Positions 21,501-33,819 of a DNA stretch of 64,000 bases are shown in pieces. The position numbers and the translations under genes are program-made. Position 1 is the first letter of the stretch, and each line of letters starts with the position of its first letter. The stretch is from Tupaia tana (taxonomy: Eukaryota > Chordata > Mammalia > Scandentia > Tupaiidae), in the NCBI GenBank assembly GCA_026018925.1, contig JAKSZU010000025.1, forward strand, positions 29,231,597-29,295,596, written 5' to 3'. The notes under the pieces were generated by a model that was not told the DNA's origin, did no database searches, and saw only the letters and a list, made by a program, of their open reading frames with translations.

Positions 21501-21734
21501 TAGGACCCAGTCCTCCAGGCCAGTCCTAGAGCCCAGTCCTAGAGCCCAGTCCTAGAGCCCAGACCTAGAATCCAGCCCTCGAGCCCAGTCCTAGAGCCCA
21601 GGCCTAGAAAGTGGACCCAAAATGCAGTCCTCGAGTCCAGTCCTAGAACCCAGCCCTCGAGCCCAGTCCTAGAGTCCAGTCCTAGAACCCAGTCCTTGAG
21701 TCCAGGCCTAGAGCCCAGTCCTAAAACCCAGTCC
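21501..21734. repeat. Minisatellite, 15 bp unit, about 15 copies
   Basis: Unit CAGTCCTAGAGCCCA with variants (CCCTCGAG, CCTAGAAC). A multiple of three, so the minus strand stays open and reads as degenerate LGLDSRTGL-type repeats. Confidence 0.95.
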
Positions 21735-21909
21735 ATGGTATTCCTTATTTGACCACATCCAGGATTCAAGAGAGCTAATGCTTCCGTGTGTGATAAATGC
21801 CATTTTTATAGCCTTTTGAAGTAAAATAGAAAATAATAAATCTATCCATTAGAAATTATACAGAATCATCATTTTTGTGGGGGATGCTTCTCAGCTGGGA
21901 TATGAGCAA

Positions 21910-23480
21910 AGAAACATAATTTTTTACAGTAGCTTTACTGAGATACAATTCAAATATTTAAAGTGCAAATTCAAGGCATTAGTACACTTATACAATAATG
22001 CAGTCACAGCCACAATCAATTTTAAAACATTTTTATCAAGTCCCAGAAGAAACCCTATGTGCTATACCTACTTGCAGTCTTTCTCCTTTCCCCACCACTC
22101 CACTGCCGACCCTGGGCGACTGCTAGTCCGCTTTCTGTCACTGCAGACTGACCTGTTCCGGCATGCACTATGTGGTCGTTCGTGACTATTGACTTAGCAT
22201 GATATTTTCAAGGTTCATCCACACTGTAGCACATAACTTATTTTTATTTTTTGTTGAATAATATTCCATTTACGTTGTTAGTCAGATAATTGGTTGATGG
22301 ACACGGGTCATTTCCGCAGTTTAGGAATTTTAAATAATGCTGTTATAACTATTGACATGCAAGTTTTTGAGTTGACCATCTTTTTATTTCATTTGCATGT
22401 ATGTATACCTAGGAGTAGAATTGCTGGGTCATATCGGAATTCTACGTCTAGTCTTTGAGAACTTCCAGACTCTTTTTCAAAGGGACTGCACCGTTTTGCA
22501 TTCCCACCAGCCGATGATGAAGGTTTTTCCTCATACCCTCACCATACTCGTAAGTATCTATCTTTGTTGTTATAGTCATCTTAGTTGATGTAATATGTCA
22601 TCTCATGGTTTTAATTTGCATTTATGTTATTGTTAATGGTATTGAGCTATTCATGTGTTTATTGATCATTTGTCAAGGTAATCATGTAAGGGGTCAGCAG
22701 GTGGCATGGTGGCTAAGGTGCTGGACTTCCACATAGTCGATCATGGTCAAGTCCCGGACCTGGTGACTTGAAACTCATGCCAGGTACCTGTGCGTATGTG
22801 CTCAAACTCTTGAGAGGAGAATGAAGGAGAAGGGATTGCACTGTGGTCATCACTCCTGGGGGGTGATTTCTCACTTTCTGTCTCTTTATTTGTCTCTGTC
22901 TCTCTGGTGAGCACACGTGCCCTATGGCAAAAATCTCTCAAAAATTAATAAATGAAATAGTGACTTTATACAAATTCACAAAGATTTATACCATATTTTC
23001 TTCTGGAAGTTTTATAGTGTTGGTTATTGAATTAAGTCTCTGGTTCACTCTGATATAACTTCTGTATCTGATGGGAAGTAAGGGTACAACTTCATTCTTT
23101 TGCACATGGATACCTACTTGTCTCAGAGTCATTTGTTGAAAAGATTCTGCTTTCCCATTGAATTGTCTCGGGATCCTTATTGAAAATCAATTGACCATAA
23201 ATGTGAGAGGTTTCTTTTATTTGTTATGTTTTGTTTTCTGGACTTTCAGTTCCATTATGTTGATCTGTATTTTTATTTTTATGCAAGTGCTACACTACCT
23301 TCACTAATAGCTGTGTAGGAAGTTTAGGAGTTGGGAAGTGTGATTCCTCCAACTTTGTTTTCCTTTTACACAATTATTTTTGCCCCTCTGAGTCTCTTGC
23401 ATTTCCATTAGAATTTTAGCGTCAGCTTGCCAATTTCTCCAAAGAAGCCAGATGGAACTTTGATGAAGGTCGTGTTGAAT
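21910..23480 (-). mobile_element. LINE-1 3' part, reverse, split by a SINE
   Basis: The 3' UTR comes first (TTTACAGTAGCTTTACTGAG; CATTCCCACCAGCCGATGAT at about 22500), preceded by GGAGTAGAATTGCTGGGTCA. Reversed ORF2 end follows beyond the SINE (TTGAAAAGATTCTGCTTTCC near 23138; GCTTGCCAATTTCTCC near 23427). The SINE at 22690-22957 interrupts it. Many stops; dead copy. Confidence 0.85.
22690..22957 (+). mobile_element. Type-1 SINE inserted in a LINE-1
   Basis: Head GGGGTCAGCAGGTGGCATGG, A box GTGGCATGGTGGCTAAGG, CT-rich segment at 22872-22905 and end CCCTATGGCAAAAATCTCTC. It splits the L1 above, so it is the younger element. Confidence 0.92.
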
Positions 23481-23499
23481 CGCTAGCTCAACTAAGGGA

Positions 23500-23765
23500 G
23501 AATTACTATGTTAACAATATTAGCAATTATCATTTTTTCCTAGTGAAAATCCAAGACAATCAACTAAAAGCATATTCAACAGATCTCTATGGTATTATCG
23601 GTATGAAAAATAGCACCTTTCATGTATGTCTAAAATAACCATAAAGAAATAAAATTAACAAAGCGAGAACACATACAGATTATCTAGAAATAATCTTAAT
23701 TTTAAAAGCATAACATCTATATGAAGAAAATAATAAAACTCTATTATGATATAAAAAAGAACATG
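23500..23765 (+). mobile_element. Probable LINE-1 fragment
   Basis: A-rich sequence with strings like ACAGATTATCTAGAAATAAT and AGAAAATAATAAAACTCTAT, typical of sense-strand L1 ORF2. The junction with the reversed L1 suggests a separate insertion or an inversion. Confidence 0.4.
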
Positions 23766-23809
23766 ATGATGAAGAGATTTCTCAGTCACAAGCAGGAGAG
23801 GCAGACCTG

Positions 23810-24000
23810 AGTGCTGACTCGACCTCTAATCAGTTGTCAGATTTTTTTGGAAAGAAGTATTTTTCCTGGCCTTGTTTGTCATGTGAGTACCACAATCGTA
23901 TTCATCCCATGAAGCTATTTTGATAATTACGTGAGATCATGTTTACATAGCACTTTGGGGACGTCAAAGGTATTCAGTAGACACTGAGAACTAGTATGAC
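23810..24000 (+). mobile_element. MIR SINE fragment
   Basis: GAGTGCTGACTCGACCTCTA ... TTTTGATAATTACGTGAGAT ... CATAGCACTTTGGGGACGTC ... TATTCAGTAGA follows the MIR order from its middle to its 3' end. Confidence 0.55.
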
Positions 24001-24192
24001 TGTGCTTCTCGAAGATGCAAGCTTAACTAAAGTTAACATCAGCATTCCGTCACAATCTCAACGTAATTTTCTTTGATAAATATTCTAAATTTCTTTAATA
24101 CAGTCAAGCAGAATTTCTAAGAATTTTTTTGAAAAATAAGAGCAAATAGTGAGGAGGGTAACTCAGAAAACATCTTACTTTGGACAATGGGA

Positions 24193-24458
24193 AGACTGTT
24201 GAATCGATTGCAAAGACATGGAGCCAACATAAGTGCCCCAACGCTGCTGACTGGATTGAAAGCGCGTGGCACGTATGCAGGGAGTACTACCTAGTCACGA
24301 GGGGGTAATGAGGCCCTGTCATCTGATATAGAGAGGTGAACACAGAAGATTTAATGCTAGGCAAGTGAGCCAGACTACAAAAGACACACACTGTATATCC
24401 CGGCTCAGGGTTTACCGAAGGTCTGCACCTCATGGCAGAAATGGAAGACCTGAAGAAG
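24193..24458 (+). mobile_element. LINE-1 3' UTR fragment
   Basis: GCAAAGACATGGAGCCAACA, GGAGTACTACCTAGTCACGA and TGCTAGGCAAGTGAGCCAGA match the L1 sequence around 'caaagacatggaaacaacc', 'tggaatactactcagcc' and 'aagtgaagtaagtcaga'. Confidence 0.75.
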
Positions 24459-24628
24459 CCATAGAGGAGAGGACAGTGTAGACAGGAGGAACTATGGGGG
24501 GGAAGTGGGGGTGCCACAGAGGAGAGGACAGTGCACACACCAGGGACTATGGGGGGTGGGGATGCCACAGAGGAGAGGACAGTGCACACACCAGGGACTA
24601 TGGGGGAGAGCGGGGGGGGGGGGGAGGT
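24459..24628. repeat. Three tandem copies of a ~52 bp unit ending in poly(G)
   Basis: Each unit contains GCCACAGAGGAGAGGACAGT and ends in ACTATGGGGGG. The array starts inside the L1 3' UTR and ends in a G run of 12 (24613-24624). Confidence 0.9.
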
Positions 24629-24701
24629 TAAACGGTGTAATATTATATGGTAATATTTTGATTTGATTGTCACTACTTGCATACTTTGAAAATCATACTG
24701 T

Positions 24702-24940
24702 GGGGCCAGCCAGTGGCGTGCTGATTAAGGCAACTGGATCCCACATAGCCAACTGTGCCATTAGAGGGCCAGACCCAGCAGCTTGAAAAACATGCCAGGC
24801 ATGTGTGCATGTGTACACAAAATCCTGAGAGGGGAATGGAGGAAAAAGGATTGCCATCCCCCCAGGGGGTGCTTTCTCACTTTCCTTTTTTCCTCTCTCT
24901 CTCAAGTGAGTGCACACACACATTAGAGGAAAAATATCAT
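24702..24940 (+). mobile_element. Type-1 SINE, older
   Basis: Head GGGGCCAGCCAGTGGCGTGC, body with ATCCTGAGAGGGGAATGGAG, CT-rich segment and a decayed end (ACATTAGAGGAAAAATATC). Confidence 0.8.
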
Positions 24941-24992
24941 TGTGTGCTTTAGAGATGTATAACTAAATATGAATAAAAAAATCATAAAATAG

Positions 24993-25238
24993 GGACCAGC
25001 AATTGGCGTAATGGCTACGTTGCTGCACTCCCATGTAGTTGACCGTGGTTCGAGTCCTGGACCAGGTGGCTTAAACTCATGCCAGACATGTGTGCATACG
25101 TGCCCAAGATCCCGAGAGGAGAATGGAGGAGAAGGGATTGTGGCGTGGCCATTCCCCCTGGGGGGTGATTTCTCGCTTTCTGTCCCTCTGTCTATGTCTT
25201 TCTGGTGAGTGCACACACCCTATAGCAAAAACCTCTCC
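24993..25238 (+). mobile_element. Young type-1 SINE with perfect target-site duplication
   Basis: An exact 16-base direct repeat AAAAATCATAAAATAG flanks it (24977-24992 and 25239-25254). The body is close to the other young copies (GGACCAGCAATTGGCGTAAT; B box GGTTCGAGTCC; CCTATAGCAAAAACCTCTCC). The A-rich target suits an L1-type endonuclease. Confidence 0.95.
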
Positions 25239-25254
25239 AAAAATCATAAAATAG

Positions 25255-25860
25255 AAAATAATAAAGAAGATGGTTGAATCTGAGCATGTATCTTCAAAAC
25301 AAACTCTAGTATGTGTAATAATTTTGTTTATGATATAGCTGACAATACAAGTCTAGAGGAAGAATGAACAGGCCAGCAGGTGGCATGCAGGTCAGGCAGA
25401 GGGGAGAATTACTTTATAAGTGGTTTTGCACAGGTAGATAACTTGGGAGGAGGACATAAGTATAACTGTTCAGCACTCTCAAGAGAAAGGAATGGATTCC
25501 AGACAGAACACAGAGCTACATGTAACACAAAAGCGTAAAATAAGAAAATGCAGCTATATTAACTTTCTGATTAGAGATTACAGATTGACTTCCCAAGTGT
25601 AAACACAATTCAAAAAAGTATTAAAATACTCATTTGGTTTTATTTTATAAATTTGTATAACTTGCTTATGACATCAAAATTAAAGGGAAATCATCAACTG
25701 GAAGAAGTACGTATCACAAACCTACCACGCAAATAGCGATCATTGCTATTAAAATAAAAGACATTGGTTAATTAGAATAAAAATGATAAGCCTCTAAGAG
25801 AAAAAACAGTCAAAGAACATGATAAAACATATCTTCAAAACTACAAATCATTAATACACA
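25255..25860 (+). other. AT-rich sequence, possibly LINE-1
   Basis: A-rich with strings such as AAATTAAAGGGAAATCATCA. A 25-base piece of SINE head (GGCCAGCAGGTGGCATGC) is at 25371. No coding sequence. Confidence 0.35.
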
Positions 25861-27480
25861 GACTGCTGGTTCCGTCCCCACCAGTGATGGCGGACATGCG
25901 GTTCTAGTGGCAGCCGTTACTTGAGTCTCAAGGTCAGCTGCAGGTGTCTGCCCAGACTCAGACTCACAGCCCAGACTCCCAGCGCACTCTGCCTCCCTGA
26001 GCCAGGCACTCCGGGTGGAGGCTAGTGCACTGCTGCACCTTTGCCGTCTCAGCTGGCAGTGCTGGCACACGCTGCCTGCAGTCCTGCAGCGTCCGTTCCC
26101 CTTCCCCTTCCACTTAGTAACAGCAGCACCCCTTGGGGGTGTCTTCCTTTCTGAGGGACACTCTGGTAGAGCTGCAGATCAAGGAGTTCTGCTCCTCTAT
26201 GGTCAAGGACATGGCTTGTGATCCATTCTGAGTATAGCTTCCAAGAAGTCCGGCTGAGGGAAAAAGAGAAAATAAATGCATTGGATAATGTCAAACGGTG
26301 AGGTGGACCTCACACCAAGCCTACCTCCCTGCCAATGCTCTGTGCTCAGGGCCAGATCATAGCAGGGCAGAATTGACGACCTGGGCGTGGGATGATGGAT
26401 GGTACTCCAGTTCCACTGAAGTCCCGCAGAGGCCAGTGCTGGGAAGGGTGTGATAAGAGCCCAGGTCCAGTGTGCCGCTGCGTGGCAAGCACGTCTCTGG
26501 CCTTCCATGATTTTTACATTCAGATGCCTAAGAAAATTATCAGAGGGCTGGTCCCTTCCCTTTCATCTAAATTCTGCAACTGGACTTCATAATTTGTTGC
26601 AAGAACCCAACTATTCCTGAAACCATCTTTATTTTTGCTGTATTATTCAGAGAGAAATGAGTGACTGTTTTGAGTATTAATCTTCAGTTGTTTCCATGGA
26701 TACCTGATTCTCTTAGAAAGGAAGGAAGGAGGAATAAGGGACTCAGAAACCAGAAAACCTACATGTTCTGAGTCCCCACAGATGAAAACTTGGTAGCTCT
26801 GGGGGAAGCTGTAAACCCCATGGCAGTGGGCACGAATTGGTTAGCAGTGGGACTCAGCAGCTGTGTTTGGGAGAGGGGGAGTGTGCTTTCATCTTTACAG
26901 CTGTAATAGCATCTGAGCTTCTGCGTAAAGGAGGAGTCCATTTTCAGATCACCCCATAGGGATGCTTTAATTGCCGAGAGGAGAGGGATGTAAACACAGC
27001 GCTAACCGAGCCCAACAGCGGGAAAGGCCGGGGGTAGGACTCTTGCTGCCAGAGACAGGGAGGGAGCCCTTCCCTGGAAGTGTCTCATTAAGTACCCATA
27101 TTTAAAACCTGATTTTCAAACAACAGAATACAGAGACCAATTTCGCAGTATGTCAATAATCAAATAAAAGCATGCGCTCGGGTGGTTTCCCAAGGAAAAA
27201 AGTGATGTTGGACCCACGAGAGGTTCGAGAGAAGCTGAGCAGCAGGTAGAGAGGAACCGAGACCAGAACGGCCAGATGAGGTCACCAGTTCTCTATCCAA
27301 GAAAAAGTAGGAAAAAATCAGAATCTTCTGTGTTTTATTTAGATTTTGCTGTGTGCGATTGCACGCAAGTGGACCTGGATTCTTGGGGTCTGGATTTCCT
27401 GGTGGTTATGGCAATGGGTGAATTAGGGGTGATGATTCTTACAGGTGGGAGGGAAAGGGATTATAATCAGTGAAAGGCCA
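25861..27480. other. Unassigned intergenic sequence
   Basis: No gene, RNA or repeat recognised. The 80-100 codon open frames in 25810-26510 show no motif and are not continued by splice-like context. Confidence 0.5.
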
Positions 27481-27504
27481 TTTTCATACATGCATGTGTG
27501 TGTT

Positions 27505-27547
27505 TAGATATATTTATATATATATATTTATTTAGATATATATATAT
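27505..27547. repeat. TA-rich microsatellite
   Basis: Alternating TATATA interrupted by TTTA and TTTAGA. Confidence 0.9.
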
Positions 27548-27550
27548 CCC

Positions 27551-28384
27551 CTGTTTCTCACCCTTTGCCATTTCCCACCCTCCTCCCACACTATCTCTGG
27601 TGTCTATACCTGCTTTCCATTCCTTTTGTTCTCTCCACATTTTATTGATTCACAAAATATCTTAACTAATCTAATTACTTACTTAAATGCGCGTGGAACC
27701 ACGCTCAGTCAGAGCTGGAGGGGATCTTAGACACCGCGCCAGCCCTCAGGTAAGTGCCCGTAGTCAGGAGGACCCCGGGCGAGCCCCGTCCACTCTGCAG
27801 AGCTGTCGAAGACGGTCAGTCACCAGCCTGTGCGAGGACATTCGCACACCAGAGCAAAAGCTAGGGCTCCTGTGACCTTGAAGAGTAAGCCAGTCCCGCA
27901 GGCCAGGCGAGCTGGTCCTTACGGTGCTGACTTAGCCCCAGCCCCCTCCGGGCTGGTCTCCGCAACACCGTGAGCATCTCCTTCTACCGGTGCCACTCTG
28001 GTTCAGTCGGTGAAAGGAGTTAGAGGATCCAGGAGGCGGGGAAGAAGGAAGACAGGGCTTCCTCAGACTCTCCTCCCCATCCCCCAGCAGCAGTCCCTTG
28101 GCCTGACGGCGGCAGTCCGGTCTGTGCTTCCTCCACACTGGCCGCTGACTCCCTCCCCACAGAGCTCCAGCCCAGCCAGTCCCGTGCCTGCTGGGCGCTC
28201 TCTGTCATCACTCAGCTGCCTGGCACGCAGTGGGGGCCTTCGTAGGTGTGCTGGGAGAGAGAACTTAGTAAGGTTGAGGGCAGTTCTTTGCTGGGCACTC
28301 ACTCTTTTGCCGGCGCCACTCTGAGACACGTACATTGACTTCTGTCTAACCTTCACACCCTTTACCTCCATGCTGTCCCTCCTG
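27551..28384. other. Unassigned intergenic sequence
   Basis: Moderately GC-rich from 27690. The region 28180-28260 has a faint MIR-like look (CTGCCTGGCACGCAGTGGGG). Nothing firm. Confidence 0.4.
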
Positions 28385-28640
28385 TTGTCAGGCGAAGCAC
28401 CGCGGCAGGTCCAGGACGGACCCTCATCAGGTCAGTGGTGGTGGCCCGTGGTAACGTGCAGCTCCCTGATGCTGATGCCATGTGGCACGGTCCCAAGTTT
28501 GCTTCCTGAGGTCTCCCTGCACATGCCAGGCACACACACACACATGCCTGTGATCCTGGCTGTCTGGCGCTGGGGTGGATCTTGGTGTGAACACTCTGCT
28601 TAAGGCCCTCACCTCTCTCTCTCATGGAAGAAATAAATCA
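28385..28640 (+). mobile_element. Type-3 SINE-like element
   Basis: GC-rich body with a (CA)n at 28531-28542, ending CTCTCTCTCATGGAAGAAAT and AAATC. Shares this end with 13340 (reverse) and 19490. Confidence 0.55.
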
Positions 28641-28705
28641 AAAACTGAAAGGATGAATGACTATCAAGTCATTGACAAGAAATAGCTTCTCTTGGAAACA
28701 TTGCA

Positions 28706-28830
28706 AGGAGTCCTCAAACAGTTCATGGAAAATGCATGCTATAAAAATACTATGCATGGTTTCATTTTTTTTGCACCAAAATAAACTTGTACTTTAATTG
28801 CATTTTCCTGCGAACTTTCTGAACCTCCCA
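28706..28830. mobile_element. Short inverted-repeat DNA element, copy 1
   Basis: Left end GTCCTCAAACAGTTCATGGA; the right end is the complement of GAGGTTCAGAAAGTTCGCAG. The core TTTTTTGCACCAAAATAAAC plus TTGTACTTTAATT is also present in the copy at 60582-60696. About 125 bp, noncoding, MITE-like. Confidence 0.7.
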
Positions 28831-30767
28831 TGTACTCTTCCTGCACCACCCTAATTAAAAATGTAGTCCCACCAAGCTGCAGGTCTGTGACCCAGCCAGG
28901 ACTCCTCTCTTAAACAGCCACTTGGAGTGTCAGGGCCTCTTTGCTGTCACCCACTTAGGAGGTATTCAGCAAACACTCAATTCTGTGCAGTCGTTTAAGG
29001 CTTATCATATTCTCCCCCAGTTCTCATTTCATCACATAAAGTTTTATTCTTCCCCTTGAATGATCTTCTGGGGGGCTGAAAGACTAAAAAAGCTTTTAAG
29101 AACATTGTTTCAATAGCTCCACCAGCCTCTTCAGGAAAATGGCTCTGAAATAACTCAGGTGTTATTTTTAAATCATCACTTAGTGAATTAACCCTTGAGG
29201 TGCTTTCAGAAGGGACAAGCATTGTCAATTTCATTTTTCTAATCTTTTCCAAGATTAAATACCCAGAGCAAAGCTAGAATGACTTTTGCAATACCCTGGA
29301 AGATTATCACTTAGAGGAACTTTTCTGCAGTGTCTTAAAACTATCTACATTTTAGCTTATTTTATTGACATGGGGTAGTTTTCACCAAGGCAAAAGAAAA
29401 TGAGACACAGAGCAATTTACAGCCCGTGTGGCCTGTGTCACTAGATCCCTTTGCAGGACTGTCCCTCCCGAAAAAACCCTCAGATGAAGAGAACTGGCTG
29501 TTTCACATCAACTGCCAGCCCTTCCTCCTGCACGCCCCCGTCTGAGTCTCTGTGCCATTTCTGTTCATTAGAAGGGAGGAAGCTAAGCGTGACGAGGCCA
29601 CCTGCGTGTGGCCTGCACTGATAGGAGACGTGTGCCCACATTCGGCTTCACGCTCACCAGTGTGGAGCCAGCTGAAAGGCAGTGCGACTGAAGCTCCGTG
29701 GTTACGTGGCCACGGCTCCTGACTAGCAGACGAGATGAGCACTTCCTTCCAGGGCAGTGTTTACTGCATCAAAGCTTGTGGGCCCGAGCCCAGGATATCA
29801 ACGCAGCTGACGGGTGCACATGTTAAAACTGGGAGGTGAAAATTCCTGAAAGCTTAATGAACCGAAAGGTTGGACCAGACTCAGAGCGCCTCCTTCAGGT
29901 GCTAAGCTTCAGCTTAGCCACACACAAGACCCTCTCGCCACGTTTCCTGGATTCTCCGAGGTATTTTCTGATATCAGAGTGCTTCATTCTGAAATCATCC
30001 AGAGTCTGACCAGCCTGAGGCCACGTCAGCCGCAGTCCCGTGGGGGCATGAAGACCAACTCACAGACAGGAGACTGGCCTGCAGGAAGAGGGGCAGCCCG
30101 AGAGGCAGGAACATGCCTGCAGTTGGGACATGCCGAGCTGGCCTCCGCTGTGGACATCCTGGAGGAGGTGTTCAACAGGCAGCCACAACAGGAGAAAGGC
30201 TGAGTGGAAGTCCGGAGGCTGGAGAGCAGTAGTGGCCAGGGGCACGTGAGCACAGGGAGGGGCACCACCGAGCTCACCCCAGCAGCCCGGTGACCCCGTA
30301 GAGCCCAGGGCCCCCAGGGTGCCCAGTCCTGCCATCCCATGAGCTGTGATGCTGATGCGGCTGGTCTGTAGGTCACCTGTGAGTGGGAGGTGGGACCATG
30401 AGATGCCACACAGGAACACGGAGGCCAGGGCCGCAGTGGGCAGCCGTCCCCATCTCTACCAACACAGATAGTTGAAAGCTGGACATAGGAGCCAGCCCTG
30501 AAGACCCAGAGATGAAACGGTCCGAGAAGTAAAAGACGAATACACTTGACCGTTCTGCCTCGGATGCCTAGGACCCACAGACGTTGGACAAAAAGCTATT
30601 TGGTGTTGCCCAAGCAAACCGGGGTGCCTGGCTCCAGCATCTAGAGACTGAACAACGGGACACAGGTCAGGCCGTCAGGAGGCCGAGACTGAGACGCTGA
30701 GGGCAGTAACGCCTGGCCACCCCTGCACCCCAAGTGCTAGCACAGAGTCTGACACACAGCCCGGTGA
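28831..30767. other. Unassigned intergenic sequence
   Basis: No gene or clear repeat recognised. The 120-codon overlapping minus-strand frames at 30026-30419 lie in GC-rich sequence without motifs. Confidence 0.45.
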
Positions 30768-31245
30768 CAGGCTGAATTGAGTCCCCCGCAAGTTCACGTA
30801 ACTCCCGACACCTGGAAATGTGACTGTATTTGGAGACAGACTCTTTGAAGAGATCATTTCCCTATAAAATGAGGTCAGTAGGATGGGCCCCAGTGCAGTA
30901 CGACTGGTGTCCTTGTGAGAAGAAAACTGGGCACAGATGTGCAGGTTCACAGGGACAGCAGGACGACCCGTGTTCTGGTAAGAAAACCTGGCACGGAGAC
31001 AGCAGGACGACCCGTGTTCTGGTAAGAAAACCTGGCACAGACGTGCAGGCTCACGGGGACAAGCACGACACTTGGGAAGGTTGTCATCTACAAGCCAAGG
31101 AGGGAAAGGCCTCTGAGGAACCAGCCCTCCCACTCCGATCTTGGGCTCCAGCCTCCAGAATGGTGAACATGCCCCGCTCTGCGGTCTGAGCCATCGTCTC
31201 TGGTCTCTGGTATTTGGTGTGGCCACGCTGGCAAGCCAGGGCACT
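30768..31245 (+). mobile_element. Ancient LTR/MaLR-like repeat
   Basis: Reads GCTGAATTGAGTCCCCCGCA, ATGTGACTGTATTTGGAGAC, GTATTTGGTGTGGCCACGCT and CAGCCTCCAGAATGGTGAAC in the order of a common ancient mammalian LTR-like repeat ('tgtgaccttatttggaaa ... gcctccagaactgtgag ... tggtattttgttat'). It contains a 57-63 bp internal tandem duplication at about 30915-31060 (AGCAGGACGACCCGTGTTCT twice). Confidence 0.6.
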
Positions 31246-33815
31246 GAGTGCTCCCCAACGGCACTGAGCAGCGCTGCTGTGTCTCTAGGGACTCGGCCCT
31301 CTCACCTCACCCCTGGGGCCCCTGGATTTGCTGCAGCAGGAATTTTTAGATGATACACGGGGTCACCTACCCTCCCACGACCCCATCTGCTCCCCACAAG
31401 AGCTTTGGCCAGAGATACACAAGGCCCGTGGCGGAACCCTAGGAGAGGACGGGGAGGCGGTCTGAGGACCATCCTGCAGTGGCGTGCTCCCTCCCTGGGA
31501 GCCAAGTGCCCCAGCCTCTGAGGGCAGAGGGCACCCTGGGCCTTTGCTGTTCTGTCCAGGACTGCTGAGTGGCCATTCTTTCAGGCAGATAAATGAGTGA
31601 CGGTCAGATCTCAGAGACTCACCCCCTGTGCCATGACCAGATGACACCTGACTAGCATTATTGATAATGCAAGAAGAATCCAACAGGACCGCACCCCAGA
31701 GTCACAGGCAAATGTTAACCAAGTCCTGCCTAACTAATCGTTCTAAAGCTGGGCCCCTACGGAGGATGGCTCCTTCCAGCTGCAGTACCCATCCCGCCCC
31801 CAAAACCTCGAATGCTTTAAACAGATGGGGCTTCTCATAAGTAAGCGTCCAAACCACTCAGAATGCCACTCTAAAGCATTTGCTTGGGAAACTCTAGATC
31901 AGCCTCCTTTCAGCAGTGCAGGGGTAAGCAGGAGGTTTGCCAGTGGTGTTTCAGGGAAGCACCTGGACAGGGCAGGCGTTTCTTCCCCAAACAGCCAGCA
32001 CCCAGCAGGGTTCCTTATCAGAAGGGACGTCATTAAATGCTAAAAACGGCCCCTGGAGAACAATTCGCACAGATAAACAGCCTCAGCACATTCGTTCAAG
32101 GGCCTGGCCTCTGGGCTCACGAGGGATAAATGGAGAGGCAGGAGTGTCTCTCAGGTGCTCCGTTTCCAAAGCCTGCAAGCCTGCCCCGTCCCAGCACCTC
32201 CTCTTTATCTTGTCCCCCCCCCCCCCCCCGCCCGCCCCAGGTCACCTGTGATGCTCATTTTACACAGATTTGCTGGGAAATCATGTGGGCCCACAGGGGC
32301 TCCATGCAGGACCTGGAGCCCAGCCACCAGGATGAGCCAGTGTCCCCCTGACGCACTCACCCCTGAGGAAGCCGCTGTTGTCACTTCGTGTCCCTTTTGC
32401 TGTGTTAGTCAACAGACCCCTAAACCCAGTTCAAAGACCACCCGTGTCAGATCAGCACTGCTGGCTTAGAGGAGCAGTCTGTTTACCTGCATGTCTGAGG
32501 GGAGACAAGGCTCTTTCACACCCTGCTGTCTCCATGATCAAAGCTAATCATCCCACGTGGGGATCAAAGAGACGCTGCAGCTCCCGGCCAGACTCTTTCC
32601 CGAACTGGCAGCTCCACTGCTGAGCCCACAGTTACGAAACGGTGCAGCTCAGGAACTCTGACTGCGAAGGACAGTCGGCCTTCTCTGCTTTGGACAGCCC
32701 TGGACAGGTGTGGGCTCCTTGCTGTGAGAGACTGCAGGACAGTGAATGCCATGGTCTCACAGGTCAATTTCCCTGACAGTCTCTGACCTGCTAAGTGGCC
32801 TTCCAGTCGTAGGGGCACAGAACAAGACCCACACTGAAAGGAGAAGGTGAAGAGCAGGAGCTGGAACACATGACCGCAGCTGTGGACCCCTCCTGCTCCC
32901 CATCGCTGTCCGCACACAGATGCTCAGGAGGTTGTAATTGACGCATCAGTTGGTGACACCCTGCGTCTGGAGCGTTTGGTGAGTTATAGCTGCAGCTGCC
33001 ACAGTGGACATAACGAACCTCCTGTCTCCCTGGCTGACAACTCAGCAGCTCCAGAGGTCTAGAAAGGCTTCGTTGGCAGGAAGCCCATTATCAGCAGGGC
33101 CAGGAGGGCTGTCTTCAGAAATGTAAGTTATTGTAAAGGGTTGGGGCAGAGGGCGGGGAGCCGAGACAATTCAGCCAAGCTTCTTCAGAGGGGGACATCT
33201 AAAACACAAGTCACTTTTGCAAAATAAAATAAATCATCGCGTCCCCAGGAAAGCAGCGGGCAGCCGTCCTTTGGTGCTGAGAGCGTGTCCGATGCAGGTC
33301 ACTTGCAGGGAGGCGGCCGGGGTAGGATCTCTGAGACAGCTCAGGGAAGGCCGCATCCCTGGTGCTGAACAGTGAGGCGTCTGCATGGCTCACATCTTTC
33401 TGCTGCCATGCCCAATATTCCCGTTGGAAATGGCACGTGAAGCCACTTTGCAAGTGAGAGTCCAGGGCACTGGCCTGACATAAGGCTCAACGGAAAGCTG
33501 TCGTGTGGACGTTCAACCCAGCTCCCAACCAAGAGATTGCCAGCCATCATGACACGGAGCTGTGGCCTTGGCTCTTCTTCTCCCAAAAGCGTCCAGCTGG
33601 CCTTGTCCATCCAGTGCACGACATGGACGGAGGAGCAGGAGGGGCATGACTGAAAGCCCAGAGGGCGGAGAGCTGCTCAGCACTGGACTCCGCCAGCTGT
33701 CTCTCTACCCCCGACGTAACGACACCATGGCGTGGACTGAGTGCCGCGTGTGTGGGAACGAGGAAGCGCCTTAATAGACACTGCGCAGGCACCAACAAGC
33801 AGGTGCTCTTTAGCA
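31246..33815. other. Unassigned intergenic sequence with a poly(C) run
   Basis: No gene recognised. A run of 16 C at 32214-32229 followed by CCCGCCCC is the only distinctive element. Short open frames have no motifs. Confidence 0.45.
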
Positions 33816-33819
33816 CGGT

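Noticed and set aside
25861-26300. Processed pseudogene suspected from GATCAAGGAGTTCTGCTCCT
   Set aside because: No continuous translation, no poly(A) tail with flanking duplication, and no family recognised.
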